Assembly (NCBI GenBank): GCA_030706685.1 | Contig: JAUZOA010000008.1 | Location: forward strand, 45,623-109,622 | Direction: 5' to 3' | Length of the DNA stretch: 64,000 nucleotides | Source of the DNA: Bacteroidota bacterium | Lineage (GTDB): Bacteria; Bacteroidota; Bacteroidia; Chitinophagales; Chitinophagaceae | Part shown: positions 56,384 to 64,000 of the stretch, piece by piece | Numbering within the stretch: the first letter of the stretch is position 1 | How the letters are laid out: each line of letters starts with the position of its first letter | Notes under the pieces: generated by a model | The model's database searches: none | The model's input: the letters and a program-made list of their open reading frames with translations, nothing else | Told to the model about the DNA's origin: nothing | Made by a program: the position numbers and the translations under genes

Positions 56384-57531
56384 TGCCTGGTAAGTTTTAT
56401 ACGTTACGACAACTTATATTGTATTTTTTGAAACTTGGCGCAACAGGTTTTGGCGGTCCTGTGGCCCTGGTGGGTTATATGCACAGGGACCTGGTAGAAC
56501 AAAGAAAATGGATCACCGAAGATGATTATAGAGAAGGACTGGCTCTTGCGCAATTAGCCCCGGGCCCATTGGCGGCACAACTGGCTATTTATCTCGGTTA
56601 TGTTCATTACAGGATTATCGGGGCAACATTGGCCGGGATAGCTTTTGTATTACCATCCTTCCTTATGGTTGTAGGATTGGGCTATGCTTATGTAAAAGAA
56701 GGGGGATTGCCCTGGATGCAGGCGGTTTTTTATGGAGTAGGCGCGGCTGTTATTGGAATCATCGCTGTCAGCAGTTACAAACTCAGCAGGAAAAGCCTGG
56801 GTAAAGACTGGTTACTATGGATCATTTTCCTTGTGCTGGCTGTTTCGGTTTCTTTAACTGAAAAGGAAAATATAGGGTTGATATTGTTAGCCGGGCTTGT
56901 AGTATGGTTTGTAAAAGCCCCGCCGGGATTTCTGAATAAGGGTGTTCCACTTTTCTTTTTTCCTTTTTTTCTGCAAGTGAGTGCACAACTATCCATCCAT
57001 GAGAAATTGACACAGTTGGCCTGGTTTTTTCTGAAAGCGGGAGCCTTTGTTTTTGGAAGCGGGCTGGCAATTGTTCCTTTTTTATATGGGGGCGTTGTAA
57101 ATGAGCATCATTGGTTAAATGAAAAACAATTTTTGGATGCAGTAGCCGTTGCTATGATAACACCCGGCCCGGTCGTCATTACAGTGGGATTTATCGGTTA
57201 TTTAATTGGAGGTATTTCCGGAGCCTGTATAGCTGCCCTGGCTACTTTTTTGCCTTGTTATCTTTTTACCGTTATACCAGCTCCTTATTTTAAGAAGTAT
57301 GGGAGGCATGCAGCGATCAAAGCATTTGTGGGTGGGGTAACGGCCGCGGCAATCGGAGCTATAACCGGATCGGTGATTATCCTCGCCAAAAGACAGTTTA
57401 TTGATTTAACTTCGGTATGGATTGCTTCGGCAACTTTTTTGATAGTATTCCGGTTTAAAAAAATACAAGAGCCTTTTGTAATAATTATAGCCGCCCTGCT
57501 GGGGTTACTGCTAAAAATATTCATTAAATAA
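56383..57531 (+). CDS. chrA: Chromate transporter
   Basis: This 382-residue protein has the two-domain CHR-family form. The N-terminal half has FLKLGATGFGGPVAL and QLAPGPLAAQLAIYLGY. The second half repeats the theme with FLKAGAFVFGSGLAIVPFL and MITPGPVVITVGFIGYL. About ten hydrophobic segments are visible. The family exports chromate by a proton-linked mechanism. The start overlaps the upstream stop as TGATG. The neighbouring ChrB-domain genes support the call. Confidence 0.92.
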   Translation: MPGKFYTLRQLILYFLKLGATGFGGPVALVGYMHRDLVEQRKWITEDDYREGLALAQLAPGPLAAQLAIYLGYVHYRIIGATLAGIAFVLPSFLMVVGLGYAYVKEGGLPWMQAVFYGVGAAVIGIIAVSSYKLSRKSLGKDWLLWIIFLVLAVSVSLTEKENIGLILLAGLVVWFVKAPPGFLNKGVPLFFFPFFLQVSAQLSIHEKLTQLAWFFLKAGAFVFGSGLAIVPFLYGGVVNEHHWLNEKQFLDAVAVAMITPGPVVITVGFIGYLIGGISGACIAALATFLPCYLFTVIPAPYFKKYGRHAAIKAFVGGVTAAAIGAITGSVIILAKRQFIDLTSVWIASATFLIVFRFKKIQEPFVIIIAALLGLLLKIFIK

Positions 57532-57538
57532 ATTGATT

Positions 57539-58261
57539 ATGAACAGGAAAAAATTTCTTTCCGCTACAGGTATTTTAGCTGCTACGAGTATTTTGCCCAC
57601 ATCATCTGTGCTGGCCCAGCATTATGATGAGAATGGTTTGGATAAGCTTACCGACGCTGAGGGCAATTTTGTTCACTTGCCTTTGCCCTATAACAAAAAT
57701 TTCCTGGAGCCGCAGATGGATGAAGAAACAGTCTACCTGCACCATACTTTTCATCACGGAGGCGCAGTAAAAGGGGCCAATACCGATTTGCAGAAGATCA
57801 GGAAAGCGATGGAGAGCAACGATCTTGAAACGGTAGACTACTGGACAAAAAAACTATCCTATCATTTTTCATCCCATGTATTGCATACGATCTTCTGGAC
57901 TAATCTTACCAATAAAAAAACGGATCCCGGCGGAGAATTATTAAAACGGATTGAGAAAGATTTTGGCAGCTATGATAAACTGAAAATGTACCTGGCAAAA
58001 ACCTCTAAGGATGTAGATGGCAACGGCTGGGGTATAGTAGGCTACCAGCCCTATAGCAATAAACTTACTGTATTGCAATGCGAGAATCATGAAAAGCTTA
58101 CACAGTGGGGCGTGATACCGCTGCTGGTAGTAGATGTATGGGAACATGCTTATTACCTCAAATACAAAAACAAGAGAGCCGATTTTGTTGATACGATGCT
58201 GCAGATCATCAATTGGGATAACGTGGCTGACCGCCTGAACACGGCTGTGAAGCTGCGCTAA
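57539..58261 (+). CDS. sod: Exported Fe/Mn superoxide dismutase
   Basis: This is 240 residues from ATG 57539. An N-terminal signal peptide (NRKKFLSATGILAATS, cleavage near VLAQ) precedes the SOD fold, so the mature enzyme is probably periplasmic; the RKKFL start is Tat-like but not a perfect twin-arginine motif. Metal ligands are His68 (YLHHTFHH), His116 (HVLHTIFW), Asp199 and His203 (DVWEHAYYLKY). It lies 7 nt after chrA, so it is likely co-expressed with chromate resistance and could remove superoxide formed during chromate reduction. Confidence 0.92.
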   Translation: MNRKKFLSATGILAATSILPTSSVLAQHYDENGLDKLTDAEGNFVHLPLPYNKNFLEPQMDEETVYLHHTFHHGGAVKGANTDLQKIRKAMESNDLETVDYWTKKLSYHFSSHVLHTIFWTNLTNKKTDPGGELLKRIEKDFGSYDKLKMYLAKTSKDVDGNGWGIVGYQPYSNKLTVLQCENHEKLTQWGVIPLLVVDVWEHAYYLKYKNKRADFVDTMLQIINWDNVADRLNTAVKLR

Positions 58262-58522
58262 ACCTTATTCTTAACCTTAACATTGTATTAAGACCCTGCC
58301 GCAGCCGGTACGAGCGAGCTTTAATACACCCGGGAAATAGCCTGCAATTAACAGGTTTATTTATTTTTAGAAAATACGACGTTGTCATGCATCCCGGTAC
58401 CCTTACGATCAATTCATACAGGTAAAGCGATTGTTTAAGCGGGTAGGATCCGGCGAAGCAGTAGCTTCGGCAAGAGTTGGAAGAGCTGTTTAGAAGATTG
58501 TACGCATGGATATTTATTTAAA

Positions 58523-59563
58523 TTAGTTGGATAGCGAATTTCCCTTTATTGCTTTCCTGTATTCTTTGAAAAAGGAATTTATCTCTTTTTTCGTATTACT
58601 GAATGAAAAGGCAAACCGTACTTCTTCCTGTTGAAAATCCCACCTGTAAAAATGAGCGGATGATTTTAATTTATCAAATTGAGTTTGCCCCATTTTCATA
58701 AAAACCATATTTGTTTCAACCGGGTAAGCTATTTCAGCGTTGCCGGTTTTCATTAATTCTTGTTTAAAATAGGAAGCCAGGTTATTTGTATGAGTTGCAA
58801 TTTTTTTCCAAAGCCCGTCTTTCAGCAATTCGCTGAACTGGACAGCTATAAACCTGTTTTTTGACGCAAGCTGCATACTTCGTTTGTGATGGTAGTGCAG
58901 GTTTTTAAATCGTTTACTATTGAAAAACACCACCGCTTCGCCAAATAGTAACCCGGATTTTGTTCCTCCTAAAGTGAGTGCATCTGCGCCGCTGATTTTA
59001 ACAAAGTCAGCCAATGAGCAATTCATAGCTGCCAAAGCGTTAAAAAGCCTGGCGCCATCTACATGCAATAAAATATTATTTTGTCTGCAGTGTTTTGCAA
59101 TAATCTTTAACTCTTTCCGGTCATAGATAGTCCCATACTCGGTAGGTTGGGTGATAGTAAGGACAGAAGCCGGTGGTAAGTGAACATCATTCTTTGTCTT
59201 TATCTTCAGCAGGAGATCCTCAATTAGTATTTTGCCATCCCGGGTCTTAAGGGGATAAAGCCTGCACCCGGTAAAAGTTTCCGGCGCGGTTGATTCAGCC
59301 GTATAAAGATGCGATACATCGGAACATAATACAGCGTTGTGTTTTTCAGTCAGGGAGCCGATAGCAAAATTATTCGCGCCGGTTCCGTTAAAACAAAAGA
59401 ATGTTTCCAGTTCTTTGGTGCCAAAAACTTCTTTAAATTTTTCAATGGCTTTAAACGTGTATTCATCTTTACCGTACGAAGGGACAAAACCGTTATTTGA
59501 TTTTAGTAAAGCCTTTAAGATCCGGGGATGCGTTTTATCATAATTCTCACTCGAAAAATTCAT
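58523..59563 (-). CDS. Threonine aldolase-like PLP enzyme (beta-eliminating lyase family)
   Basis: This 346-residue fold-type I enzyme has Lys202 in LTLGGTKSGL (aldimine), Asp169 in LHVDGARLF and His85 in SDVSHLYTAE, all as in low-specificity L-threonine aldolase. It cleaves beta-hydroxy amino acids such as threonine to glycine and an aldehyde. It starts 3 nt after the stop of the S41 peptidase, so it belongs to a minus-strand operon led by the AraC-type regulator. Confidence 0.88.
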   Translation of the reverse strand: MNFSSENYDKTHPRILKALLKSNNGFVPSYGKDEYTFKAIEKFKEVFGTKELETFFCFNGTGANNFAIGSLTEKHNAVLCSDVSHLYTAESTAPETFTGCRLYPLKTRDGKILIEDLLLKIKTKNDVHLPPASVLTITQPTEYGTIYDRKELKIIAKHCRQNNILLHVDGARLFNALAAMNCSLADFVKISGADALTLGGTKSGLLFGEAVVFFNSKRFKNLHYHHKRSMQLASKNRFIAVQFSELLKDGLWKKIATHTNNLASYFKQELMKTGNAEIAYPVETNMVFMKMGQTQFDKLKSSAHFYRWDFQQEEVRFAFSFSNTKKEINSFFKEYRKAIKGNSLSN

Positions 59564-59566
59564 TGC

Positions 59567-60829
59567 TTATTTGCTTTTAAGATATTCCAGCGCTTTTGCC
59601 ATAAATGAGTCGGCATTTGGGTTTTTGGTATCCTTTTGCCAATTAATAAATACCGGGGGAATGTATTGTTCCCTGGGCAATCCGTTGATATGGTACAATC
59701 GTTCAGCGGGAAACGTGAAATGTATTTTAGTATTGGGCATTTCATAGCTGTATACAGCCCCGTTCAAAGCCGCCATGGCAGTGCCGATAATTTCGGTCCC
59801 GGGTCTCTTTAGCGCGTCAAAGCCAATGGTAATGCCTTCTGCAATGCTGCCCGTCCAGTGATCACATAAAATGACTAATGGTTTGCCATAATATTTATCC
59901 TTTCTTGGCGATACAATTTCTTCCCAACTGCTTTTTACTCCAAAACTCTTCTCTTCCGCATAGTATTCATGTTTTTGGTAAAAATGCTCCTTATTAACAA
60001 ACCAGCCTATAATGGCCCTGGCAACGGTCGTATTGCCACCGCTTGGCGTTTCACGAAGGTCAAGTATTAATGAGCGGGTGTTTTTCATTGTTTGCATCAC
60101 GCTGTCAAAAACAGGTATTAATTCGTTGTCATACAGGCAGTCATTTATTTTAATGTACCCGATATTGTCAATAAGTTTTGATTCAACCTTCGCTGCATAG
60201 TTTATGTTTTCTAACAGCAAACCTGTCTGATCCGGGAAATATTCTTTGGATACTCCCCGGTAGTTTAATGTAAACTTCCTGGGCAGGATATGATTTCCTG
60301 CGAGTAATAATCTAAGGGCAAAACTTTTTGCTTCAGTAGTAATTGATGGTAATGCTTTAGGCAAAAATGCCTGGATCGCCGCTTCTACAGGGATATCATT
60401 AACTGCTATTACTTCCATCCCGGCAGTAATTCCAGAAACTCCTGCTCCCAGGTTTTTTCTTACCTCGGTAATAACCGGCTTTCCATTGACGTATTCTGCC
60501 CATATATCGGTGCGGGAAGGAACAAGCCTTCGGGAACTATCCGTATTGGTGTTTAAAATGGCATGATGATCGTAGATTTCAATAAGCATTTTTTCTAAGA
60601 TGGCTACAAAGCAGTCCCGGCTCGTAATCGTATCAACCATTGGCGAATACATCTCTTTTACTTTCTGCCAATCGGTTTGTTTTTTAGCAAAATAGCAGTA
60701 CTCATTATTGATACTTGTCCAGAAAAAATTGAAATCTTCCTTGTATTGTTCCGTTGAAACCCGGGGCCCTTGTCCCAATGAATATAATTGAGATAAAAGC
60801 AGGAATAAAAGAATGAGTTTATATTTCAT
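59567..60829 (-). CDS. S41-family peptidase
   Basis: The start at 60829 precedes a signal peptide (MKYKLILLFLLLSQLYSLGQ), so this is a 420-residue secreted protein; an upstream frame extension to 60916 is not needed. The N-terminal tricorn/PDZ-like part (ITAGMEVIAVNDIPVEAA) is followed by the catalytic domain with ILDLRETPSGG and the likely nucleophile Ser in CDHWTGSIAEGI. Its substrate is unknown. It probably shares a transcript with the aldolase-like gene. Confidence 0.85.
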   Translation of the reverse strand: MKYKLILLFLLLSQLYSLGQGPRVSTEQYKEDFNFFWTSINNEYCYFAKKQTDWQKVKEMYSPMVDTITSRDCFVAILEKMLIEIYDHHAILNTNTDSSRRLVPSRTDIWAEYVNGKPVITEVRKNLGAGVSGITAGMEVIAVNDIPVEAAIQAFLPKALPSITTEAKSFALRLLLAGNHILPRKFTLNYRGVSKEYFPDQTGLLLENINYAAKVESKLIDNIGYIKINDCLYDNELIPVFDSVMQTMKNTRSLILDLRETPSGGNTTVARAIIGWFVNKEHFYQKHEYYAEEKSFGVKSSWEEIVSPRKDKYYGKPLVILCDHWTGSIAEGITIGFDALKRPGTEIIGTAMAALNGAVYSYEMPNTKIHFTFPAERLYHINGLPREQYIPPVFINWQKDTKNPNADSFMAKALEYLKSK

Positions 60830-60908
60830 ATTTCTCTTTTGTAATAGATCACTACAAAAGTAATATGGCCGGAATAGCGGTGATAGTAAAATATTGCAGT
60901 AAGCAGCA

Positions 60909-61685
60909 CTAGGCAAACCGGTAGGCCAGCGGGGTTATCCCGGTAATTTTCTTAAAATATTTACAAAGATGGGTGGCATCATAAAAACCGGTTTGAATGG
61001 CTATGTCCAGCAAATCATCCTGTGTTTGCAGTAGTTCCTTGCATTTCTCAATTCTTTTCAGGATAATATAATTGTTGGGTGTTAGCCCGGTTTCCTGCTT
61101 AAACAGCCTTAAGAATTTGTATTTATCCAATCCAAATTTGGATGCGGCGTTTTCCAGGGAAAATTTCTCTAATGTCGTTTCTTCTAAAAAAGCATGGAAA
61201 AGCCTTTTTTTATTATCCGGGGCAGTCGTATCGTTTGCATATCCTGTTATCAGTTGCTTTAATGCAAGCAATAGCTTTCTCTCTATCTCTTTTTCGGAAT
61301 GATAATCTTCCCGGGATAACGCATATAATTGTTGAAATAAAAAATTATCACTGATTATTTTATCATAAAAAGTTACAGGCTTTTTGTTGTTCAGGTCTTT
61401 TAGCACTTCCGGGGATACATAGAAAGTAAAAAAAGAGCTGCCTAATTTATTGTCACAAATTGTTGCGTGCACTTCATCCGGGTTGGTAACAACAATGGCT
61501 CCCGCTGATGCCTGCAATAAACGATCGGGAAGCTTGGTAGCAAACACCTGGTCTAAAACTAAAGTAATATTGAAAGTGCTGTGGGTATGAAAAGGAAAAT
61601 CCTGCTTATGCTGTTTTGCATTCAGCAATTCTAATCCATCTAAGATGGGCAGTTTGTGATAGGAGTTATTGCCTGGTTTATTCAT
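60909..61685 (-). CDS. AraC-family transcriptional regulator
   Basis: ATG at 61685 gives 258 residues and is preferred over a TTG at 61715. The N-terminal domain is cupin-like (FPFHTHSTFNITLVLDQ, VVTNPDEVHA). The C-terminal HTH domain has SKFGLDKYKFLRLFKQETGLTPNNYIILKRIEKCKELL and DIAIQTGFYDATHLCKYFKKITG. It lies 79 nt upstream of the S41 gene on the same strand and may control it. Confidence 0.88.
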   Translation of the reverse strand: MNKPGNNSYHKLPILDGLELLNAKQHKQDFPFHTHSTFNITLVLDQVFATKLPDRLLQASAGAIVVTNPDEVHATICDNKLGSSFFTFYVSPEVLKDLNNKKPVTFYDKIISDNFLFQQLYALSREDYHSEKEIERKLLLALKQLITGYANDTTAPDNKKRLFHAFLEETTLEKFSLENAASKFGLDKYKFLRLFKQETGLTPNNYIILKRIEKCKELLQTQDDLLDIAIQTGFYDATHLCKYFKKITGITPLAYRFA

Positions 61686-61718
61686 AACTTCTGTCGCCTT
61701 AAGGCTTATTGACAACTC

Positions 61719-61795
61719 ACCGGTACTGCATGCTTTAGTATAAAAGCAGGTTGTTTTTCAAGGTATGAATGTACAAAGAATACCTGAGTACCGGT
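61719..61795. repeat. 9-bp inverted repeat upstream of the araC-like gene
   Basis: ACCGGTACT at 61719-61727 and AGTACCGGT at 61787-61795 are exact complements; an inner pair AGGTAT/ATACCT lies between them. The interval is the divergent promoter region between the AraC-family gene and the NTF2-like gene. It may be an operator, but a 9-bp match with a 59-nt spacer could occur by chance. Confidence 0.4.
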
Positions 61796-61904
61796 CAGTT
61801 CAGGTCCCGCCTGCTGTTGTGAATTTCGCTTTTGCGCATAAAATGTTTTGTGTAACTTGAAGAGTGCCCACCCGGGTTCCTGTTTTACTAAAAGCCATCA
61901 AAAT

Positions 61905-62330
61905 ATGACAGCTTTGGACAAAAAGCAAATCATCGCTGAAGTAAAAAAAATACCCGACGCTATACTTCATTATGCGAAAATTGCCCGGGCAGATTCTTTA
62001 CTTCAATGCTATGCTGATTCCGATGAGTTCCTGGCAGTCAGCAGTGATGGTAAAATGAGGAACTATGATGAGTTTAAAAAACTCAATACGGAGTATTATG
62101 GCTTATTAAAAGAGCAGGAACTTAGCACGACCCGGGAGGCTTTCCATGTTATTGACGCCAACCTTGTTATTCTGGGCTGGACCGGAAATATTACTGCTTT
62201 TTTCAGGAATGGTGATACTATGACGATGAAAGAGTATTCGGTGACGACTATATTCAGGAAAATTGACAATATATGGAAAGTCATTCACTCACACGAATCC
62301 TGCCTGCCCGTTGAAATTAAAAAAGCATAA
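61905..62330 (+). CDS. SnoaL/DUF4440-like (NTF2-fold) protein
   Basis: ATG at 61905 gives 141 residues. The secondary structure pattern is that of the NTF2-like fold: a helical start (DKKQIIAEVKKI), YADSDEFLAVSSDG, then beta strands with HVIDANLVILGWTGNI and a closing IDNIWKVIHSHES. Members range from enzymes to ligand-binding proteins; none of the catalytic residues can be assigned. The gene stands alone, divergent from the araC-like gene. Confidence 0.75.
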   Translation: MTALDKKQIIAEVKKIPDAILHYAKIARADSLLQCYADSDEFLAVSSDGKMRNYDEFKKLNTEYYGLLKEQELSTTREAFHVIDANLVILGWTGNITAFFRNGDTMTMKEYSVTTIFRKIDNIWKVIHSHESCLPVEIKKA

Positions 62331-62479
62331 AACAATATATAAAGCTATTCCCGGTATAGCTAGCCGGAAGCTAACAATCAGTTTTGAGAAGTCCTCAAAT
62401 CTTTGATTGGTTAAATAAACTCCGCTCAGGGCAAACGCCTGCCAAAACAAAATAGAAAAGCCAGCTTTATGCAGGTTGC

Positions 62480-62511
62480 AAAAAAGGTGAAGTGCCTGGC
62501 AACTTCACCTT
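62480..62511 (-). terminator. Rho-independent terminator of the minus-strand gene at 62541
   Basis: A 10-bp perfect stem AAGGTGAAGT / ACTTCACCTT with an 8-nt loop, read on the minus strand, is followed by a T-run (six A on the plus strand at 62480-62485). It lies just downstream of the small minus-strand gene. Confidence 0.85.
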
Positions 62512-62540
62512 GGGTAATTAATTTTTGGCGATTTGATCTC

Positions 62541-62846
62541 TCAGGCAGGTACTTCTTCTGGTTGGCCTTTATAAATGACATAATGCGCAGGAATCACCTT
62601 AGGCTCGGGAACATTAAATCCCCTTTTTTGGAAAATGGGAATAAGCGTCTTGCCGAATTCCGCAAATGCTTCTGCTGATTCCCAAATGTCGACAACATTC
62701 CAATTGCCAGTGGGATTTGCAAAGCCGGCATGAGAAATGAGTCCTTTGGGAAATGTTATCCCTGCTGCCCGCAGGTCATCCCAGGTCTGGTCAAAATCTG
62801 TGGCGGTGAAACCAGGAGCGTCGAATAATACAACTATCTGTTTCAT
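62541..62846 (-). CDS. Small ferredoxin-like-fold protein (ABM-type)
   Basis: This 101-residue protein has a beta-alpha-beta pattern typical of dimeric alpha/beta-barrel (antibiotic-biosynthesis-monooxygenase-like) proteins: VVLFDAPGFTATDFDQTWDDLRAAG, then GNWNVVDIWESAEAFAEFGKTLIPIF. Function unknown. A clean terminator directly downstream and a protein-like composition support a real gene. Confidence 0.72.
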   Translation of the reverse strand: MKQIVVLFDAPGFTATDFDQTWDDLRAAGITFPKGLISHAGFANPTGNWNVVDIWESAEAFAEFGKTLIPIFQKRGFNVPEPKVIPAHYVIYKGQPEEVPA

Positions 62847-63303
62847 TTTATTTGGTTTTAATGAAGTGATCCGATCCTGAGTATACGAGGTTTTCAGCGA
62901 CAGGGTTTTAAAAATCTCAGGCTGCTTTTCAGTATGGCAAGCAGCAGATGTCTGAAGAGGCTTATCATGGCAATCTGCCTTAGGCGGAGAATCGACCCGG
63001 TCCGTTTTAAAATTGCCTGATACAGACCTGGCCAGTCATGCTTGCATTGTCTTTGAAAAACCGCCTGATCAATGACTTGTAATGAATTTGGCAGAAATCT
63101 AATGTAAAATAAGAACCCGCCGGACAAATTAAGCCCCGGCAAGATGGGTTTGGGATGGCTTGGGAAAGATCTGATGTTAATAAATGATTCAGAATGCGTT
63201 ATCACTTGCCGGTTCCAATCTTCCACTTTCGGGCTTCAACGATCGAACAATGCCTGATCCTTGTGCTATCCCGTTTAGGTACACATAGAGAGCACAAGGA
63301 TGG
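62847..63303. other. 457-nt interval without a convincing gene
   Basis: A minus-strand frame at 62894-63226 (110 residues) has no start-site context, no known motif and a composition with many scattered basic and Leu residues, and is not called as a gene. The interval ends with an 11-bp inverted repeat next to the SGNH hydrolase gene. It could be a decayed mobile or repeated element, but this is not shown. Confidence 0.5.
63257..63301. repeat. 11-bp inverted repeat downstream of the SGNH hydrolase gene
   Basis: ATCCTTGTGCT at 63257-63267 and AGCACAAGGAT at 63291-63301 are exact complements with a 23-nt loop. It lies directly downstream of the minus-strand SGNH hydrolase stop and may end its transcript, although no T-run follows. 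Confidence 0.5.
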
Positions 63304-63987
63304 CTATAAGTATTTTTTTGTTTTTAAAAGTCTGATCCAAACCTGGTAACCCATTTGGTTAAGGTGAATCCCATCAGGTTTTGCATATTTTACATCCAGC
63401 TTTCCATCCTTATCTCTCAGTTTCTTGTTCAAATCAATATAAGTAAACTTATTTTCTTTTGCCTTTCGCTTTAATTGCCTGTTGACTAAGTTTACCTGTT
63501 CGTTTTTGTTGAAAGCGTCCGGGTATTCATTTTTGACCTGGTCGTTTGTTGGCAGGATGCTGAGAACATAGATCTTTGTTTCGGGTGATTTTGCCGTTAC
63601 CCTCCCGGCAATTGTCAAAATATTTTTTACGATGATTGCTACAGGAATGTTCTGGGAAATATCATTTATGCCGATCTCAAGAAAAAGTTTGCCGGGTTGC
63701 CGGGTGATCACATCTTCTAAACGGTCCAAAACGCCAAATGTATTGTCGGCTGCAATTCCCCTGTTAATTACGGTTGAATCATTCAAAAGTTTTCGCCAAT
63801 CTCCAAATTCAGTTATACTATTTCCTAAGAAAATATCCCTGCCTTTTAGTAACGGTTGGCTTTTAAAAAGGATTACCCGTTTTGCGTAATGTTCCTTTGC
63901 ATAGCGAATGGTGTCATAAACTATGTTTTGCCCCTGCGCAATTGCGGATATCCATCCAATGAAAAGTACCAACAGACCTTTTTTCAT
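63304..63987 (-). CDS. SGNH/GDSL-family hydrolase, secreted
   Basis: This 227-residue protein has a signal peptide (MKKGLLVLFIGWISAIAQ, cleavage near QGQ). The SGNH blocks are visible: Ser in FLGNSITEFGDW, Gly in NRGIAADNTFG, Asn in EIGINDISQN, and Asp/His in PDGIHLNQMGY. These enzymes deacylate sugars or lipids; here it may act on an acetylated glycan in the periplasm. Its start lies 13 nt from the window edge, so it is complete. Confidence 0.88.
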   Translation of the reverse strand: MKKGLLVLFIGWISAIAQGQNIVYDTIRYAKEHYAKRVILFKSQPLLKGRDIFLGNSITEFGDWRKLLNDSTVINRGIAADNTFGVLDRLEDVITRQPGKLFLEIGINDISQNIPVAIIVKNILTIAGRVTAKSPETKIYVLSILPTNDQVKNEYPDAFNKNEQVNLVNRQLKRKAKENKFTYIDLNKKLRDKDGKLDVKYAKPDGIHLNQMGYQVWIRLLKTKKYL

Positions 63988-64000
63988 TGTACTATTTTAA

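Noticed and set aside
62894..63226. Minus-strand frame of 110 residues
   Set aside because: No recognisable motif or domain, and unusual composition; treated as non-coding or decayed DNA.
1..64000. tRNA genes, CRISPR arrays, transposases and phage genes
   Set aside because: No cloverleaf-like sequence, regular spacer array or transposase motif was seen by eye; a tRNAscan or CRISPR search was not possible.

Overview
The window reads as chromosomal DNA of a Bacteroidota bacterium, most likely Chitinophagaceae-like. This is an inference from gene content and from one well-formed Bacteroidota-type promoter (TTG, then TACCTTTG); no rRNA or other phylogenetic marker is present. The gene content includes a BY-kinase, a DUF4838 protein and crtI-crtB-idi-crtZ-crtY. 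No tRNA, rRNA, CRISPR array, transposase or phage gene was recognised.

Region 1 (1-46.9 kb) is a very large, almost entirely plus-strand surface-polysaccharide locus. It opens with the C-terminal part of a Wzc-like tyrosine kinase and closes with a CpsB/YwqE-type tyrosine phosphatase. Between them lie nucleotide-sugar genes (WbpP-like epimerase, rfbB, rfbA, galE-like and other SDRs, a UDP-sugar dehydrogenase, two DegT-type aminotransferases, a formyltransferase, two hexapeptide acyltransferases). There are also glycosyltransferases of GT2 and GT4 types, several SAM methyltransferases, two asparagine synthase-like amidotransferases, two polysaccharide deacetylases, a membrane acyltransferase, and a fusion of ATP-grasp and low-molecular-weight phosphatase domains. 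Two export routes are encoded: an ABC transporter (Wzm/Wzt, with a HAD phosphatase gene between them) and a Wzx-type flippase with a possible Wzy-like membrane protein. Near 40.1 kb a terminator, a perfect 30-bp inverted repeat and a promoter separate the main array from a compact sub-operon. That sub-operon encodes formyltransferase, UDP-sugar dehydrogenase, SDR, aminotransferase and initiating sugar-phosphate transferase, and its logic resembles the Arn pathway.

Region 2 (45.3-46.1 kb) is a gene-poor stretch with REP-like GGGCTAAAGCCC motifs and an 11-bp tandem repeat. Region 3 (47.0-52.2 kb) holds an ECF sigma factor and a carotenoid operon whose enzymes predict zeaxanthin from GGPP; crtE is not here. 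Region 4 (52.9-58.3 kb) is a chromate/oxidative-stress set: a ChrB-domain/AraC fusion, an ornithine-cyclodeaminase-like enzyme, a stand-alone ChrB-domain protein, a beta-propeller lipoprotein, a ChrA transporter and an exported Fe/Mn superoxide dismutase. An 18-bp perfect palindrome sits just upstream of the fusion gene. Region 5 (58.5-64 kb) holds ordinary accessory genes: a threonine aldolase-like enzyme, an S41 peptidase and an AraC regulator on the minus strand, an NTF2-like protein, a small ABM-like protein, and an SGNH hydrolase.

The candidates most worth following up are the Arn-like formamido-sugar module with its repeat-embedded promoter, the ATP-grasp/LMW-PTP fusion, and the ChrB-AraC fusion operon. 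All functional calls come from reading motifs by eye; no database search was run.
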